Shown here: positions 46,455-60,900 of the stretch, one piece after another | How the letters are laid out: every line of letters starts with the position of its first letter | Numbering within the stretch: position 1 is the first letter of the stretch | Source of the DNA: Ampullaceana balthica | Taxonomy: Eukaryota > Mollusca > Gastropoda > Lymnaeidae | Length of the DNA stretch: 64,000 bases | Reading direction: 5' to 3' | NCBI GenBank assembly: GCA_944989445.1 | Contig: CALYLW010000136.1 | Location: 558,001-622,000, forward strand | Position numbers and translations under genes: made by a program | Notes under the pieces: generated by a model | What the model was told of the DNA's origin: nothing | Database searches by the model: none | The model's input: the letters and a program-made list of their open reading frames with translations, nothing else

Positions 46455-47690
46455 CAGGGGTCGGGAAGCTATGGTTCGCGAGCCAGATGGCTGCATCTGG
46501 CTCGCAGTAAAATGTTCATTATGAAGAATAAATGCTTCTTCAGACTCCTTTGATCTAAATAATTATTGGGAAAAAATACTTTTTTTATTTTTAAAAAATA
46601 ACACCTCGTCATAAGTCAAAAACCGTATTAATTATTTTTGTATTTTTATGGCTTACGTTATGTAAAACAGTCTTGAAAGTTTGGAAGCGGGAAAATTTTT
46701 GGAGGTCGCTTGTTGGTTGACCAATCTATTCAATCGGAATAATAATGAGGAGAGCCATACTTGATAGAATACATGAAATAATCAAGATTAGGGGTTAGTA
46801 TTACAAATGTAATAAAGACATAAAACTAAAATGCTATCTCACCTTGGTGAGACCTGTACTAGAATATGCATCTTCTGTATGGGACCCATCCACCACAGAA
46901 AACATTGATAAACTAGAACACATTCAAAAAAGAGCTGCCAGATACATTGCCTTCTTATAGTAAGTACCGACAAGCGTAACACCATTAGTTAAATCATTAA
47001 ACCTTGAAACACTAGAGGATAGCAGAGCCAAGAGTAAAGTAGTATTTATACATAAAGGAATTAATTATAATTTAGAAATACAACACAAAGATAACTTAAT
47101 ACAACCCTCAGATAGACGTAAGGATAAAAACACCTTTCTTATTCCGTATGCAAGAACAAACTCATACAAATTTTCGTTCTTCCCTTCCGGAATTCGGGCG
47201 TGGAATGGGTTGCCTGAAGAAACTAGGAAAGCCAAAACTTTATCAACTTTTAAAACTCAAATAAGAATGCAGGACTAAACACAAACCATAGATAAGCGTA
47301 GGACGCAATAATCTTCTGTATAGAAGGAGCGTCTGAAACAGATAAGATAAGATAAGATTAGGAGTCAGACTGCTATTTAAGGGAGAGATATTTTGGAATT
47401 CGGGATCAAAGTGATTGCAGTGATTTCTGTGGAAAGGTGGCAAAAAAACATTGTTCAAGTGGGGTTGGTGTATATTGCTTTCGAAAACAGCGGACGATGT
47501 GTGCATGTGTAAAACGGTCCGCACAACAGATTGTCGTCGGATCATAAGTAAACTTTCATTTTAATCGCGTTCTAAGCTAACTTATTTTAGAAACCTTTTT
47601 GACAAGATGTCTAAATGAAAGAAAGACGATGAGTATCGTACTTTTCAGAAGGAATGGACAGAGGAATTTGCATTACATGCTCGCCATTTA
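46455..47690 (+). mobile_element. BED-finger hAT, second copy (5' part), split by a LINE
   Basis: Begins ACACAGGGGTCGGGAAGC and is colinear with 60591-61260 of the hAT element downstream. It includes the transposase start region, where the initiating codons read ATGTCTAAATGA (a stop after two codons) instead of ATGGCTAAAAGA. The LINE 3' end at 46790-47365 interrupts it; the part after about 47690 is lost. Confidence 0.8.
46790..47365 (+). pseudogene. LINE 3' end, GATAA-tail family, copy 5 (best preserved)
   Basis: Reads YLTLVRPVLEYASSVWDPST, ENIDKLEHIQKRAARYI, then SVTPLVKSLNLETLEDS, DRRKDKNTFLIPYARTN and FPSGIRAWNGLPEETRK. This is the conserved C-terminus of CR1/L2-type reverse transcriptases, with one frame break near 46960. 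The 3' tail is GATAAGATAAGATAAGAT. Inserted in a hAT copy after GGGGTTAGTA. Confidence 0.85.
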
Positions 47691-47949
47691 AAAATATTTA
47701 AACATAAAAACAAACACAAAAGACAGTATATGAGCTTCATATTTGGTGGCTAACCGTATTGCTAAGGCTAAAAGCAATTCAATATAGATGAAGACTTAAT
47801 CTTGCAGTCTTAATCTTAAAATTTGCCGTGAATTTTTAGAAGATAACACATGTGTCTTTTTTTTGGCTAGCACTGTGACTTGTAGAATTATGGAAAAAGC
47901 CAACACGATTGAGGATTAATATATCATTATTATGCACCCTTCAGATGTC

Positions 47950-49390
47950 GACATCATGGCGATACTATTTGTGTATGTGCAATATCTTTAAAAGATGGCT
48001 GTGCATGATGATTATTATGTGCACTATCTTTGCCAACCAATACCACAGAAGCAGAACCTTTCAAGTCACGGGTTGCCATGTTTGCAGGCCTGGATCAACC
48101 ATTAGGTAAATACGGCACGTGCCTAGGGCACCAAGCGTTTGGGGGCACCACAAGTCCTGAAGTTTCACCCCACTCCAGACACGAGATGAAACGCGTTCAG
48201 TTAAATGGTGCGATAAATAGAAAACTAGCTAAACAAAATGATCATACCATTTCTGTTGTAAAAGCTAAGAGCAGAAAATTTACGAATTATTTAATTTCAG
48301 TTAAGCAACAGGTGGAGCAGGATTTTACTGACACCATCAAGTCTATTGATAAGTCTACTACAGGCTGATCTGCAAATCCGGACACTGCGTTAGTGCTTGA
48401 AAATAAAATTTGTTGTGACCCACTTCATACCGCTGAAGATGATGATAAAAATGAAGATATTTATAAAATAAATCAAGCAGTAGATCCAGGACCATGGATT
48501 GACTTCTCCACTGATGATGGGGCTTACTAGGTTGACTGCGTGCCCACTGTCAGCATCGTTATGGTCTCTTTGATATAAATCTTGCCGTGTTTATGCTGGA
48601 GGGAAAATGATAAAGTATTGTTCTCAAAAACTCTTCTATGTCACAAAAGTAAATGGTGAGCAGTACATGAGAGAATGGTTATTTTATTAACCATCCAATA
48701 AATTTGGTAGGCAGAAAAGCCATTGACGCTTGTTTAGAGGCAGTAAACTTCTTCCATACAGTGCAATTTATCTATACTTTTTCTCATCTTCAACCAACAG
48801 ATGGGGGATTCTGAAAGGATGCTTTGTGATACCAGATGTGAAGCACACACTGTTGCATCTGAAGCTATTTTTAAGTCTCATCCTTAGCTTATAGAAGCGT
48901 TAGAATGTTTACCAGAAAACCAGTCACAGGAGGGGACGCCAGAAGAGAAGCAGAAAACATTGAAAAGAAGATGCAAGACTTAGAATTTGCCCCATGCTTG
49001 TCTTTTGGGAAGAAGTGTCACAACATTTTCACGAGGTCTGTCAAGCTCTACAAAATGAGCACGTGAGCTTGAAAACGTGTGCAGATTTGTGTTCTTCACT
49101 AGCAGATCAAGAACATGAATCTAGGAATGAATTTGAAAGATTTGAAGATGCTGCAAAAAAAAACACCAGGTGTGTATTGTAAGTCAACTTTGACCCGTAG
49201 TTGTAAACGAAAGACAGTGGTCATTGATGGTGATGCCCCTGAGGTATCTCTGAATACCAGAGACAAACTTCGTATATCTGCTTTCTACGCCATTGTTGAA
49301 AAACTTAAGACTGAGATGAGTAGACGATGACATGTATATAAAGATATAGCAGTTCTTGTTTGCTCGATGTACTACAAACATCTCAGTGTT
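47950..49390 (+). pseudogene. hAT transposase remnant (ZMYM1-like)
   Basis: Broken frames read KINQAVDPGPWIDFSTDDGA, then TRCEAHTVASEAIFK, LKTCADLCSSLADQEHESRN and DKLRISAFYAIVEKLKTEMS. These correspond to the central part of zinc-finger MYM-type-1-like hAT transposases. Several stops and frameshifts; no catalytic set can be read through. A possible terminus is CAGGCCTGGATCAACC near 48083. Confidence 0.6.
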
Positions 49391-49469
49391 GTGAAGGACT
49401 AATAAATGCTTATCATGAATATCTGAACAATGATTTATATACTGAACTATAGGTGTAGTGGCATGGTCT

Positions 49470-49520
49470 GTGGACGCAATAATCTTCTGTATAGAAGGAG
49501 CGTCTGTATAGATAAGACAG
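49470..49520 (+). repeat. LINE 3' end, GATAA-tail family, copy 6 (short)
   Basis: GGACGCAATAATCTTCTGTA then GAAGGAGCGTCTGTATAGAT. Confidence 0.75.
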
Positions 49521-49658
49521 GTGTTTAAAGGACTATCAGAGATACATTCATTTTTACCAGTTTATTTATTTCCCTATGTAAATTAAACATTATCTTAAGG
49601 ATGTCCTTGAATTTCATCTCTTCGGAAATCGTTGCAACGCTCGAAAGGGTATGTTATC

Positions 49659-50860
49659 TCTATACATATAAGACGCATTTGTTGTCTGTCTGTCTGTTTG
49701 TCTGTTCCCTTATTACTCAAGATCCAGACAACCAAATAACGTGAAATTTGGTACACGTACACAAAATTACACATGGGGAAGGTTCTTAAACAGGTTTTCT
49801 TCCATATATATAACGTACTGGGGGCCGGGGCCCAAAATGTAGTTTTTTTCCTATTATGAGCTTTATAAAACTAAAAATATTTTTAAAAAATTCTCCTATT
49901 TCCCGTGTAAGTAGAAGCATGAAACTTTCGGTGGTTGTTAAGTAACATTTGGCGATGGTAACAGGTGAAAAAATTATATAAATTATCACTTACTGGGAGC
50001 CGGGGGCCCAAATGTACTTTTTTTCTTATATTTAAAACTGACTCAACACTAATTCTCCAACTTCCCGTGAAGGTAGAAGCATGAAACTTTTGGAACTTGC
50101 TGAATACACTTTTATGACGATCATTGGCGAAAAAGAATGTAAAAATTTCCACTCGTGGGTGGCCGGGGGCCCAAAACGATTTTCCCCCCTTATATGGGCT
50201 TTGTAAAACTGAATCAACATAATTCTTCATCTCCCAGTGTAGGTAGAATCATGAAACTTTGGAAAGTTGTTGAGTACCCTCCGCAATAGTAAAGTCGAAA
50301 ACAAATATAAAATTATCACTAACTGGGCGGAGGGGGGGGTGGGGCCCAAACGTAGTTTTTTTCTTAAATGAGCTACATAAATCAGACTCATCATTAAATC
50401 TCCAATTTCCTGTGTAGATAGAAGCATGAAACTTAAAGAAGTTGTTATGTACCCTCCCAAAATGATAACTGGCGAAAAAATATTAAAATGATCATTCACT
50501 GGGGGGCCAGGGGGCTGAATGTAGTTGTTTTCAAATATAAAACTGACTCATCACTAATTCTCCAACTTACCGTGTAAGTTGAAGCATGAAACTTTGGGAA
50601 GTTTTTGAGTACCATCCCGCGATGGTAACATGCGAAAAAAATATTATCAGTCACTAGGGGGCCTTGGGCCAAAATGTAGGTTTTTTCCTAATATGAGCTA
50701 TATAAAACAGAGTCATCATTAAATATCCAATTTCCCGTGTACGTAGGAGCATGAAACTTTTGGAAGTTGTTGAGTACTCTCCCGCAATGATCACATACGA
50801 AAAAAAATTAAATTATCAGCTCGATAGGATGCAAATAAACAGTTTTGTACGCTGATATGG
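49659..50860. repeat. Helitron-like tandem array, about 190-bp units
   Basis: Starts TCTCTATACATATAAGACGC then CTGT repeats. Six or so units each contain GGGGGCC...CCCAAA, TTTTTTCCTAATATGAGCTA, AATTTCCCGTGTA, AGAAGCATGAAACTTT and a GTTGTTGAGTAC-like stretch. Units differ by up to about a quarter of positions. ORFs are artefacts. Confidence 0.6.
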
Positions 50861-51031
50861 AAAACCTTATTTTAAACCCTGGAAAAAGCCGGATACTTGC
50901 ACCTTGTTATATTATATTATGGCGGGTAACTTTGAGCCTAAATATATAAATAACTTGGATAAATCAATTCGGTGTTTTTGTCTTTTTGTTTGTTTGTTGT
51001 TGTTTTTTTTTGGGGGGGGGGTTTGCCGTAA

Positions 51032-51856
<825 letters not shown>

Positions 51857-53880
51857 TAGGGCTAATTAACGATTAATTTCTGGATTAATCGTTAACAATA
51901 TTTTAACGATTATTAATTTTTTTACGATTAATCGACCCACCACTTATAAATGTACCGGATGTCAAAAAGAAAAAATAATCAGCCGATAAATATAAACTCA
52001 TTTCCGGACGATTACACGAGCTATTTGGTTTTAAACTATTGACTGACGTGAATGTTCAAAATGTTGATAAAGGTTATTGTGTCCATTGAGAGAAATCGTT
52101 TGCCCACCACGCAATGTTACCTTTAAGTCTAAGCTTTATTGGTACGTGTGCAAAGTTTTAAACAAAACTCGTGTGCAAAGTTGCACACGTCCATTTTTTA
52201 TGCAATACTTTACAAAATTTGCTGCGCGGTGATTCTAAACTCCTGCATGGCGTCGGTTAAATATTTGCGCAGCCACGCGGCCACGCTGCTTAAATGGAAC
52301 ATTGCTAAATGGTTCTAACACTTTCATTATATATCACCAGATAACAGTGGCGGATTTAGCTATAGGTCAGGGGGCAGCTTGCCCCATATGCGCCCCTGTT
52401 AGGTATAAAATAAAAACATGGAACCCCCCTTAAAGACACCTTCCATGAACACTAAAATAAGGTTTCACTAGAGCAGAAAAAAAGATTGTTAAACACGAAA
52501 CTTCTAATCAACACCAAACTGCACTACGACAATATTTGCTTGATAAATATCGTATTTCAAATGACAAAACTGTAATATCTGGTTTGATCAGTCAGGAGCC
52601 TCACCTAGTGGAAAAGAGAAGAGAAGTATTGAAACGAATGGTAGATTTGAGGTTGTTCTTAGCAAAACAAGGTTTGCCATTCAGAGGACGCAGAGAATAT
52701 TTTTGCGTTAGTGAGGGTAGTAGTAGAAATACTTGAAATTTTCGTGAATTGTTATATTTATTAGCCAAATATGATTTTGCTTTGGACAGTCATCTAATGT
52801 TTGAAAAGAAAAATGAACTTTATTTAAGTCATGATGTGGAAAATGATTTAATTCAATTACTCGAATCTGAATTATCGGTGATGATTGATAATGAAGTTAA
52901 GTCTGCACAATTCTTTTCTTTTATAATTGATTAAACTATTGATATATCTAAAATTGATCAGCTGTCAGTTTCTTGCATTCATTTTTAAAATTAGGACATG
53001 TTGTGGAAAGATTTATAGGTTTTTATACTTTTGAAAACAGCAATGCTGCCGCATTTGCTGAGAAGATTTTAATGGAACTACAAAAGCGAAACATTGATAT
53101 CAAACACAGTCGAAGACAAACATACGATGGCGCATCTGTGATGTCTGGAATTAAGATTTGCCTTCAAACTCAGATAAAGTAATTTCCGCCCAATAACATC
53201 TATGTTCATTGTTGTGCCCATGTTTTAAATTTGGTTACCACCGACACAATGTCTGATGTCTGTTCAGTGATGTACAGTTGTTTTTCGGAACATCTGAAAA
53301 GTTGTATGCATCCCTTACGTCTAGTTTACCACGTCTACATAATCTTAAAGAACATTAGAAATCTCAATAGGAATCAACAGTAGATACTCTGAAACGACTT
53401 TCTGATACAAGATGCGCAAGCCGTAAGCATGCAGTTGATGCAGCTGTTGGATCATTATCTGCTATTCAAGCCACACTAGAAGATATAAATTCAAGGGAAT
53501 CAACAGAATATAAAGAAAGTGTCAAAACAGAAGCTATGGCCTTGTTTTAATAACACCATATTATTTTGTTATTCTGATGCTCTTTGTACAAAAGTTGTTA
53601 GATAATATTTTCGCGTTAACAAATTAATTGCAACGCAAGGACATTGACATTGCATTTGCGAAACAATTGATAGATGTTGCAAGAAATAAGTTTATTGAAA
53701 TGAGAAGCGATGAAGCTTTTGAAATTCTGGATGTAGATGTCAAATCATTTATTAGCGAAAAGTGTTCCAAACTAGATGTTTCGACAGAATTTATAGAAAA
53801 ACGAATTGCAAAAAAGAAAAGTATGGCAGGCGAACTTAGCAGAGATGAAAGGGCTGATGATCCAACTACACGCTTTAAAT

Positions 53881-55066
53881 CAGTGTTGTCCAACCGAAAA
53901 TCGTTCACGGCACACTAAACTGGTAAAAAATTTGCGCGGCACACCTCACAAAAAAACAAGAAATCAGTGTTTATTCAAAAGATGTTTCATAATTAATGAG
54001 AACTGAGCATTTTAGTTTGGAGCAGATGAGCTCAAAACGCGGCTCATTGCTGGATAAGCAAACTCTCATTTCTCTGTCTATCATCTGCAGTCTTTCACGT
54101 TTGACGTATGCGAGCAGTTGCGCCTTTCCGCTGATGTCAGTACTTTCATCTATTTGCATTGCCCAGAGCTTTTGGATGTCGTCGGCTTCCGCAAAATGCT
54201 CTTTAATTTGATTGTCCAAATCTGTCGAAATGTCAGCAATCCGACGTCCCATCGTCTGGTGAGACAGTGTAATCTTATTTATTTTTTCAACAGCGTCGGG
54301 TCCCAACTCCATAGTCTCAACTGGGATTCGTAAAGACGGCAATATGATTGTCTCAGCGTCCAAATGAGATTTCTTTTGTTTGACCAAAATATTCGCAATT
54401 TTATAGCTTGCTAACTGAGCTTTGACAGGAATTGAGGAAAATTTCTTCATTATTTTTTTATTGCTGCTCTAAGTTGGACCGAATGGATGCAAAATAACTT
54501 TTCGGCTTGTCTTTCAATCCTGGATGATTTGAGTTCAGATGCCGCTTCAGTTTACTGGGGTTCATGGACTCGTTGGACAATGCCATGTTACAATTAAGAC
54601 AAAACGGAAGAGAAGGATCATTTGCACATTGTATGAAACCATACTCAAGATATTCCTCGTGATATTTCCGTTTGGTAACATTCTTCTTGGATTTCGCAGC
54701 TCTCTCTCCATTTTGATGCTCGCTGGAATCCTTCTGGCTTCTCTTCAAAAATTTTCCATAGCCGTCTGTAATTAAAAGTTTTTTTAAAAAGTGAACAGCA
54801 GAAAATGGGTTTTTATTTACTTACAACATATATTTATTCCCAATGGAGGAGAGAAATTGTGTAGCTTTCAAGAGATTCTCACAACCAGAACCATACAAAC
54901 ATGAAACGTTTTTATTAAATTCTTTTTCGGGTTAAGGATATTTTTTTTCAAAACTTGAAGGTTCGAAAAGCCTAGCAATTTATGGTATTTTTGAAATCTT
55001 TCGCGGCACACTAACATTTTCTCGCGGCACACTAGTGTGCCGCGGCACACCGGTTGGACAACACTG
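53881..55066 (-). mobile_element. third hAT element (level 3), internally deleted
   Basis: The ends CAGTGTTGTCCAACCG and its complement are flanked by an exact 8-bp duplication CTTTAAAT (53873-53880 and 55067-55074). A GGCACAC(T) motif repeats near both ends. It carries the N-terminal half of a transposase on the minus strand. Confidence 0.92.
53971..54748 (-). pseudogene. BED-finger hAT transposase, N-terminal half (ZBED5-like)
   Basis: The first frame (54458-54748) has a basic start and a BED zinc finger FCLNCNMALSN then SKLKRHLNSNHP, with the C-x2-C and H-x4-H pairs. The second frame (53971-54450) reads SSIPVKAQLASYKIANILVK and AMQIDESTDISGKAQLLAYV (catalytic Asp-Glu-Ser-Thr-Asp motif), and then stops matching. 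The two frames are separated by a stop, and the catalytic C-terminal half and dimerisation domain are deleted. Confidence 0.85.
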
Positions 55067-55936
55067 CTTTAAATCTTAAACGTACTTCACTATCTTGGAT
55101 ACACTTGTAACACAAATACATGATCGATTTAATGACTTTCGGAGCACAGTTAATTATTTCTATTGTTTTGATCCCTCACAAATGTCGGAATAAAATAAAG
55201 ATTCTTTTCGAAGTTAATGTGGAGTTTACAAACACGACATAAACCTTGAAGAAGCTATCATAGAATATGATACCTTCAAAGATTTGTATGCATCAACACG
55301 ACCATCACTATCTAGTGAACTACAACTTAAAAAGGTTCTGCCATTCTTGACTGAAAAACATATGGCATCAATTCTCCTTAATTTGTCAATGCTCTATACT
55401 ATAAAATTTACTTGACTCTTCCTGTTAGCATCGCTGCTGCTGAAAGAAGTTTCATTAAATTGAAAATCATCAAAAATTATTTGCGCTCAACAATGGCAAA
55501 CGAACGTCTGTCTGGATTAGCATTAATTTCAATTGAAAGTGATCTAGCTGAGAACGCTGACTTTGCATCATTTTGCTTCAATGAAATCACGTACAAAGCA
55601 ATTTATATAGGGCTCAGGGCACTATATAAATTCGCATCAACTAAGTTTCTTTCTTAGATCAATAAATATACTATTGAAATAAATTTACGTTACTATTTTG
55701 AAAACATATCTGTTTATATTGTTGATTCTGGTTGACTTGTTCGATGATTTAGAAAATTTACTAAATTATTAGGCTAATAGTTATTATGTACACGATGCAC
55801 GGATATTAGTAAAATTTGGCGGCTCCCCCTGAAATTCTCTTGGCCCCTCCACGCAGGCTAATCTAAATGCGCCACTTCCTGCTAACCAAACATCCACTAC
55901 TGTATCAGAAACTTCAACTCAGACAATCTCAAGCTA

Positions 55937-56059
55937 TGTGAATGTGAACAATTGTTCAACTCGGCTGGTTTGATTGTCAATAAGACCCGCTCATCACTTG
56001 AACCAAATAATGTCAATACACTTGTCTGTTTAAATTGTTGGTTAAAAGATGTCATATAA
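55937..56059 (+). pseudogene. transposase C-terminus of the level 1 hAT
   Basis: An open stretch reads CEQLFNSAGLIVNKTRSSLE then PNNVNTLVCLN and a stop. This matches the hAT dimerisation signature (S-ERLFS-AG-I---R--L-P-NV--L-FL). The upstream part lies left of the level 2 insert or is lost. Confidence 0.7.
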
Positions 56060-56204
56060 AGAAGAGATCCCAGTGTTATTTCGATTTTCGACAAGTATTT
56101 TAATAAATGCTACTCATGAAACCATGCATTTCAATTTTTGGCTTTAATCCAAATTATTTATTAATTAATCGTTAATTTTTCAAAAGCTAACGATTAAATT
56201 TAAA

Positions 56205-56787
56205 TTACCGTATATACTAATTCTATAGTCCGTTCATTCATAAGCTGACACACACTTTTGGAAGAGAAAAGTATTAAAAGTGTATAACCCGCTCGTAAGC
56301 CGACAAAATGATAATAATAGGACAGATTAAACAAAATGGTACAATTTTTTAAAACTACAAGCTAAATCGATCATTATGATTGTTTACTTTCTACTGTATA
56401 TCTTTGTCTTTGTGCTCTTTGTTAGGCAAGAGTTACCGGTATTTAAAAAAAATTCTTTGTTAAACAGTGACGAAAGTGCGCATATTAAAATTCGTTGTTG
56501 AAAACAATTTTTTTTAAAAAATGTATTAAAACGTTGACAAAAATAAATAAAATGATTAATTAAAGTAAGTGCATATGTTTAATAATATATTATAGCTTCT
56601 GGTAGAGCAGTCGAATCTCGTAGAATGTAGAAAAGGACCTTGATGATCTACAATAACAACACCAATATTCAATAAACATGCAGAAATACGTTAAAGACCC
56701 GCTCGTTTGCCGACCCACCCCCACCCCAACTTTTCCCCATAGATTTTGTCCAAAAAAGGTCGGCTTTCGAACGAGTATATAGAGTAA
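56205..56787. mobile_element. MITE-like element inside the outer hAT
   Basis: Left ATTACCGTATATACT...TCATAAGCTGAC and right (complement) ATTACTCTATATACTCG...AAAGCCGAC are imperfect inverted repeats. Internal ACCCGCTCGTAAGCCGAC-like motifs occur twice. Ends are approximate. Confidence 0.5.
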
Positions 56788-56957
56788 TCGTTAACAGCCC
56801 TAGTTTCTATGGTGGATGTGAAATTGATTATAAGGGTGAGTTTGAATGAGGACTGACACGAATCAGTTCTACTTCACGTGAGACTTTATTTATGTACATA
56901 CTAATTTGTGAAATCTCTCCCTGTGACCCTTCTCTCCCCCTCTGTATACATGTCTCT

Positions 56958-57900
<943 letters not shown>

Positions 57901-57964
57901 TTAAACTGGACACGCTGTCTGAAAGTTGTCCACTTTGTCTGTCCACTCCTTTGGCAAGGTGTAC
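57901..57964 (-). CDS. gene B last exon
   Basis: Acceptor TCATTTTCCAG; 64 nt to TAA, the same length as gene A exon 6. Confidence 0.85.
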
Positions 57965-60900
57965 CTGGAAAATGACAGGGCGGGGAAGTGATATAATGAA
58001 TGACCTTTTTACGGGGAAATAACTGTTCACATTTTTTTAAATTCAAACAAAACTCCATAATTTAACTTTAAAACCATGGGGGTCGTCCATAAATGACGTC
58101 ACGCAAGCGCCTAAAAGGGAAGGGGGGGTCACGCATTTGTGACGAGGGAAGGGGGTGTTTAAGAAATGTGACTTCCTATCACAACACACTACTTTTAATA
58201 AAAGTTGCACTTAAATATTTGATTGCTTCCAATTTTTAATGACGTTTTCAATGGCTTCACACGTGTTACGATATTAGAATGCAATCTTACACTAAATACA
58301 TACTTAAATGACAACCAATTAGTTTGCAACAGTCTAATTTTCAAATAGAAAATATGGCTTTTTTTTGTTATTTATTTTATTTTGTTTTATTTATTTATTT
58401 TTTTTAAATTTATTTTTTTTTGGGGGGGGAGATAAAAGCTTTGTGACATCATATTGGAGGGGGCGGGTCTAAGTCTTTGTGACCGGGGGGGGGGTCAAAA
58501 TCGGTCAAAATCGCGTGACGTCATTTATAGACGGCCCCACAGGTTAACACCTGGACTCTTATAGTTGTTTACCTAGAGACGCTGTAGTTGACGTAAGGCA
58601 CGCGGCTGTCCTCCTCGGGGAAGTTCTCTTTGATTGGGACGACACCGGTGAACGCGTCACATGTCACAACGATGACGTAGTTGCTAGGAGTCTAAAATAA
58701 GGAGAGAGAAAATTCCATAAGTTGACGTAATAAACCATGTGGTGGGCGGGAGTAACTCTGCTGCTTCCCTTCCACTAGAGTTACTCGGGAGAACATACAC
58801 GAACCTGAGCTATACTATCATTTCAACACATTTTTACGCCACCTGATTTATTTCATCAATATTTACTTTTCCGTGTACAAATGAAAAAATTTATTTTAAT
58901 AATAACGTTTGGCGCATATTTTAATATGTTATATAATATAGCTGGAGAGTTTTATCCTTTTTTTTCTATAGGAAAGACTGACCGAATTGCTACCAATACA
59001 GTGATGCATTTTTGATGCAGTGAAAACACAATTTTGCCCTTGTGTATCTCTTTAATTTTTAAGGCTCCCTGTGACTTCTATCCATCATTTTAAAAATTCT
59101 GTTCAATGACAAAGTTTGACCGATACAAAAACTAAGCGCTGGGACGCGGGGCTCATGTTTATTAGATCTATCCCAGTGAAACATATTCAACTGGCGCAAA
59201 CAATTATTAACTTTGAATATCTTGCATCTTGAACGAGTAAAATAAAAAGTTCAACTGGCGCCAAAAAGTATCAACTTTGAATCTCTTGCATCTTGAACAA
59301 GTAAAAAAAAAGTTCAACTGGCGCCAAAAAGTATCAACTTTGAATCTCTTGCATCTTGAACAAGTAAAAAAAAAGTTCAACTGGCGCCAAAAAGTATCAA
59401 CATTGAATCTCTTGCATCTTGAACAATTAAAGAAAAAGTTCAACTGGCCCCAAAAATACCAGCACTGAAATTCTAGCATCTTGAACGCGCACGAGTTGGA
59501 GTAAAACTGTGTTCGGCTTTGACCTTCTCCAGTAGTTAAAAATTTGACATTATGGTCAGTTGGTTCTTACGGGTCACTCGTATGATGTACGTTAATGATT
59601 AATGATAATGCTGTTGAAATTCTTCACTCAACAAATGCGTCTTGCCGATCAGTTCACCCCGCCCTCTCAGTTATTTACCTTAGATTGATTTCCGACGCAC
59701 TGTGGGAAGGTGCCGATGAAGACTGCATCTCCTTCCTGTTTAAACACAATGTTGCACTCCTTCTTGTTGACAAGGTCATCAACGTTAATATTGGCCAGAT
59801 CGCTGGGAAATATGCAACAATTTCAGTTAACAGTTTGAAAACATAAACTGTATACGATCATGGTGTGCCATATTTTAGTTTTTAAGGCTAATCGAAGGAA
59901 CCGTCCTTACGTGACGTTATGCAATTTGTGACAAAGTGTGACGAGGGGAGGGGGGGTTAAGAAATGTGACGTCACATGAACAACGCGCCACTTTAAATAA
60001 AAGTTTCACTTAAATATTTGATTGCTTGCAATTTATTTAATGACGTTTTCAATGACTTCACACATGTTACTATGTTGGAGTGCAGACTTACAGTAAATAC
60101 ACATTTCAATGACAAAAAAGTAATTTGCAACATACTAATTTTTCATTAGAAAATACGGCTTTTAGGGGGGGTGGTCAAAGCTTTGTGACGTTATATTGGA
60201 AGGGAAGCCTAAGTTTTTGTGACGAAGTGTGACGAGGGAAAAAAGAGGGGGGGGGGATAAAAATCGGCCAAAATCATAGGACGTCATTTGTGGACAGCCC
60301 CTAAGTAAAATAATGGATGTTAAATATTGGTATATTAAATCTGAAGCATAAAAAGGACAATAGGACAATATAGACCAGGGGTGGCCAGACTTGTAGTAGC
60401 TGAGAGCCATTTTAAAAAGTAAACATATTGTTGGGAGCCGCATTTAAGTACTGCGGGTAATTAAACCTGGCTTGGAAATCTCCCAGCAATCCTTGCAACA
60501 TATCTTTCATAGATTGTACGTGAGCCGCAATGTGAATACAGAAGAGCCTCATACGGCTCGCGAGCCATGGTTTGGCCACCGTTGATATAGAGCAGGGGTC
60601 GGGAAACCATGGCTCTTTTGATGGCTGCACATGGCTCGCAGAAAAATGTTCATTATAAAGAAAAAATGTTTCTTCAGACTACTTTGATCTAAGTAATTTT
60701 TGGGAATTTTTTTTATATTTTAAATTAATTGAATATAAAAAAGAAGAAAAAAAAACACCTCGTCATAAGTCAATAATTTAAACCTTACTAATTATTTTCT
60801 AATTTTATGGCTTAAAATATTCTTGAAAGTTTCGAAACGGGAAAATTTTTGGAGGTCGCATGTTGATTGACCAATCAATTCTATCCGAATAGTAATGAGG

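Larger units (their letters stand above)
52536..55657 (+). pseudogene. transposase of the level 2 hAT, interrupted
   Basis: Fragments in order: GLISQEPHLVEKRREVLKRM, FLAKQGLPFRGRREYF, then LLYLLAKYDFALDSHLMFEK, AQFFSFIID (catalytic-region IxDET equivalent, followed by a stop), RRQTYDGASVMSGI, ..., and after the level 3 insert the hAT dimerisation region TLPVSIAAAERSFIKLKIIK through STMANERLSGLALISIE (55412-55600). Several stops and frameshifts. The family is the ZMYM1-like hAT transposases. Non-functional. Confidence 0.8.
52345..55877 (+). mobile_element. second hAT element (level 2), ZMYM1-like
   Basis: The ends are CAGTGGCGGATTTAG and (complement) AAGTGGCGCATTTAG. The flanks CCAGATAA (52337-52344) and CCTGCTAA (55878-55885) match at 6 of 8 bases, an eroded 8-bp duplication. 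Without the level 3 insert it is about 2.3 kb. Confidence 0.75.
51857..56802 (+). mobile_element. outer hAT element (level 1 of a nest)
   Basis: The ends TAGGGCTAATTAACGATTA and (complement) TAGGGCTGTTAACGATTAC are flanked by GTTCCTAT (51849-51856) and GTTTCTAT (56803-56810), 7 of 8 bases equal. A transposase C-terminus remains at 55937-56059. Its interior was split by the hAT at 52345-55877, and it also carries a MITE-like insertion near its right end. Confidence 0.8.
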
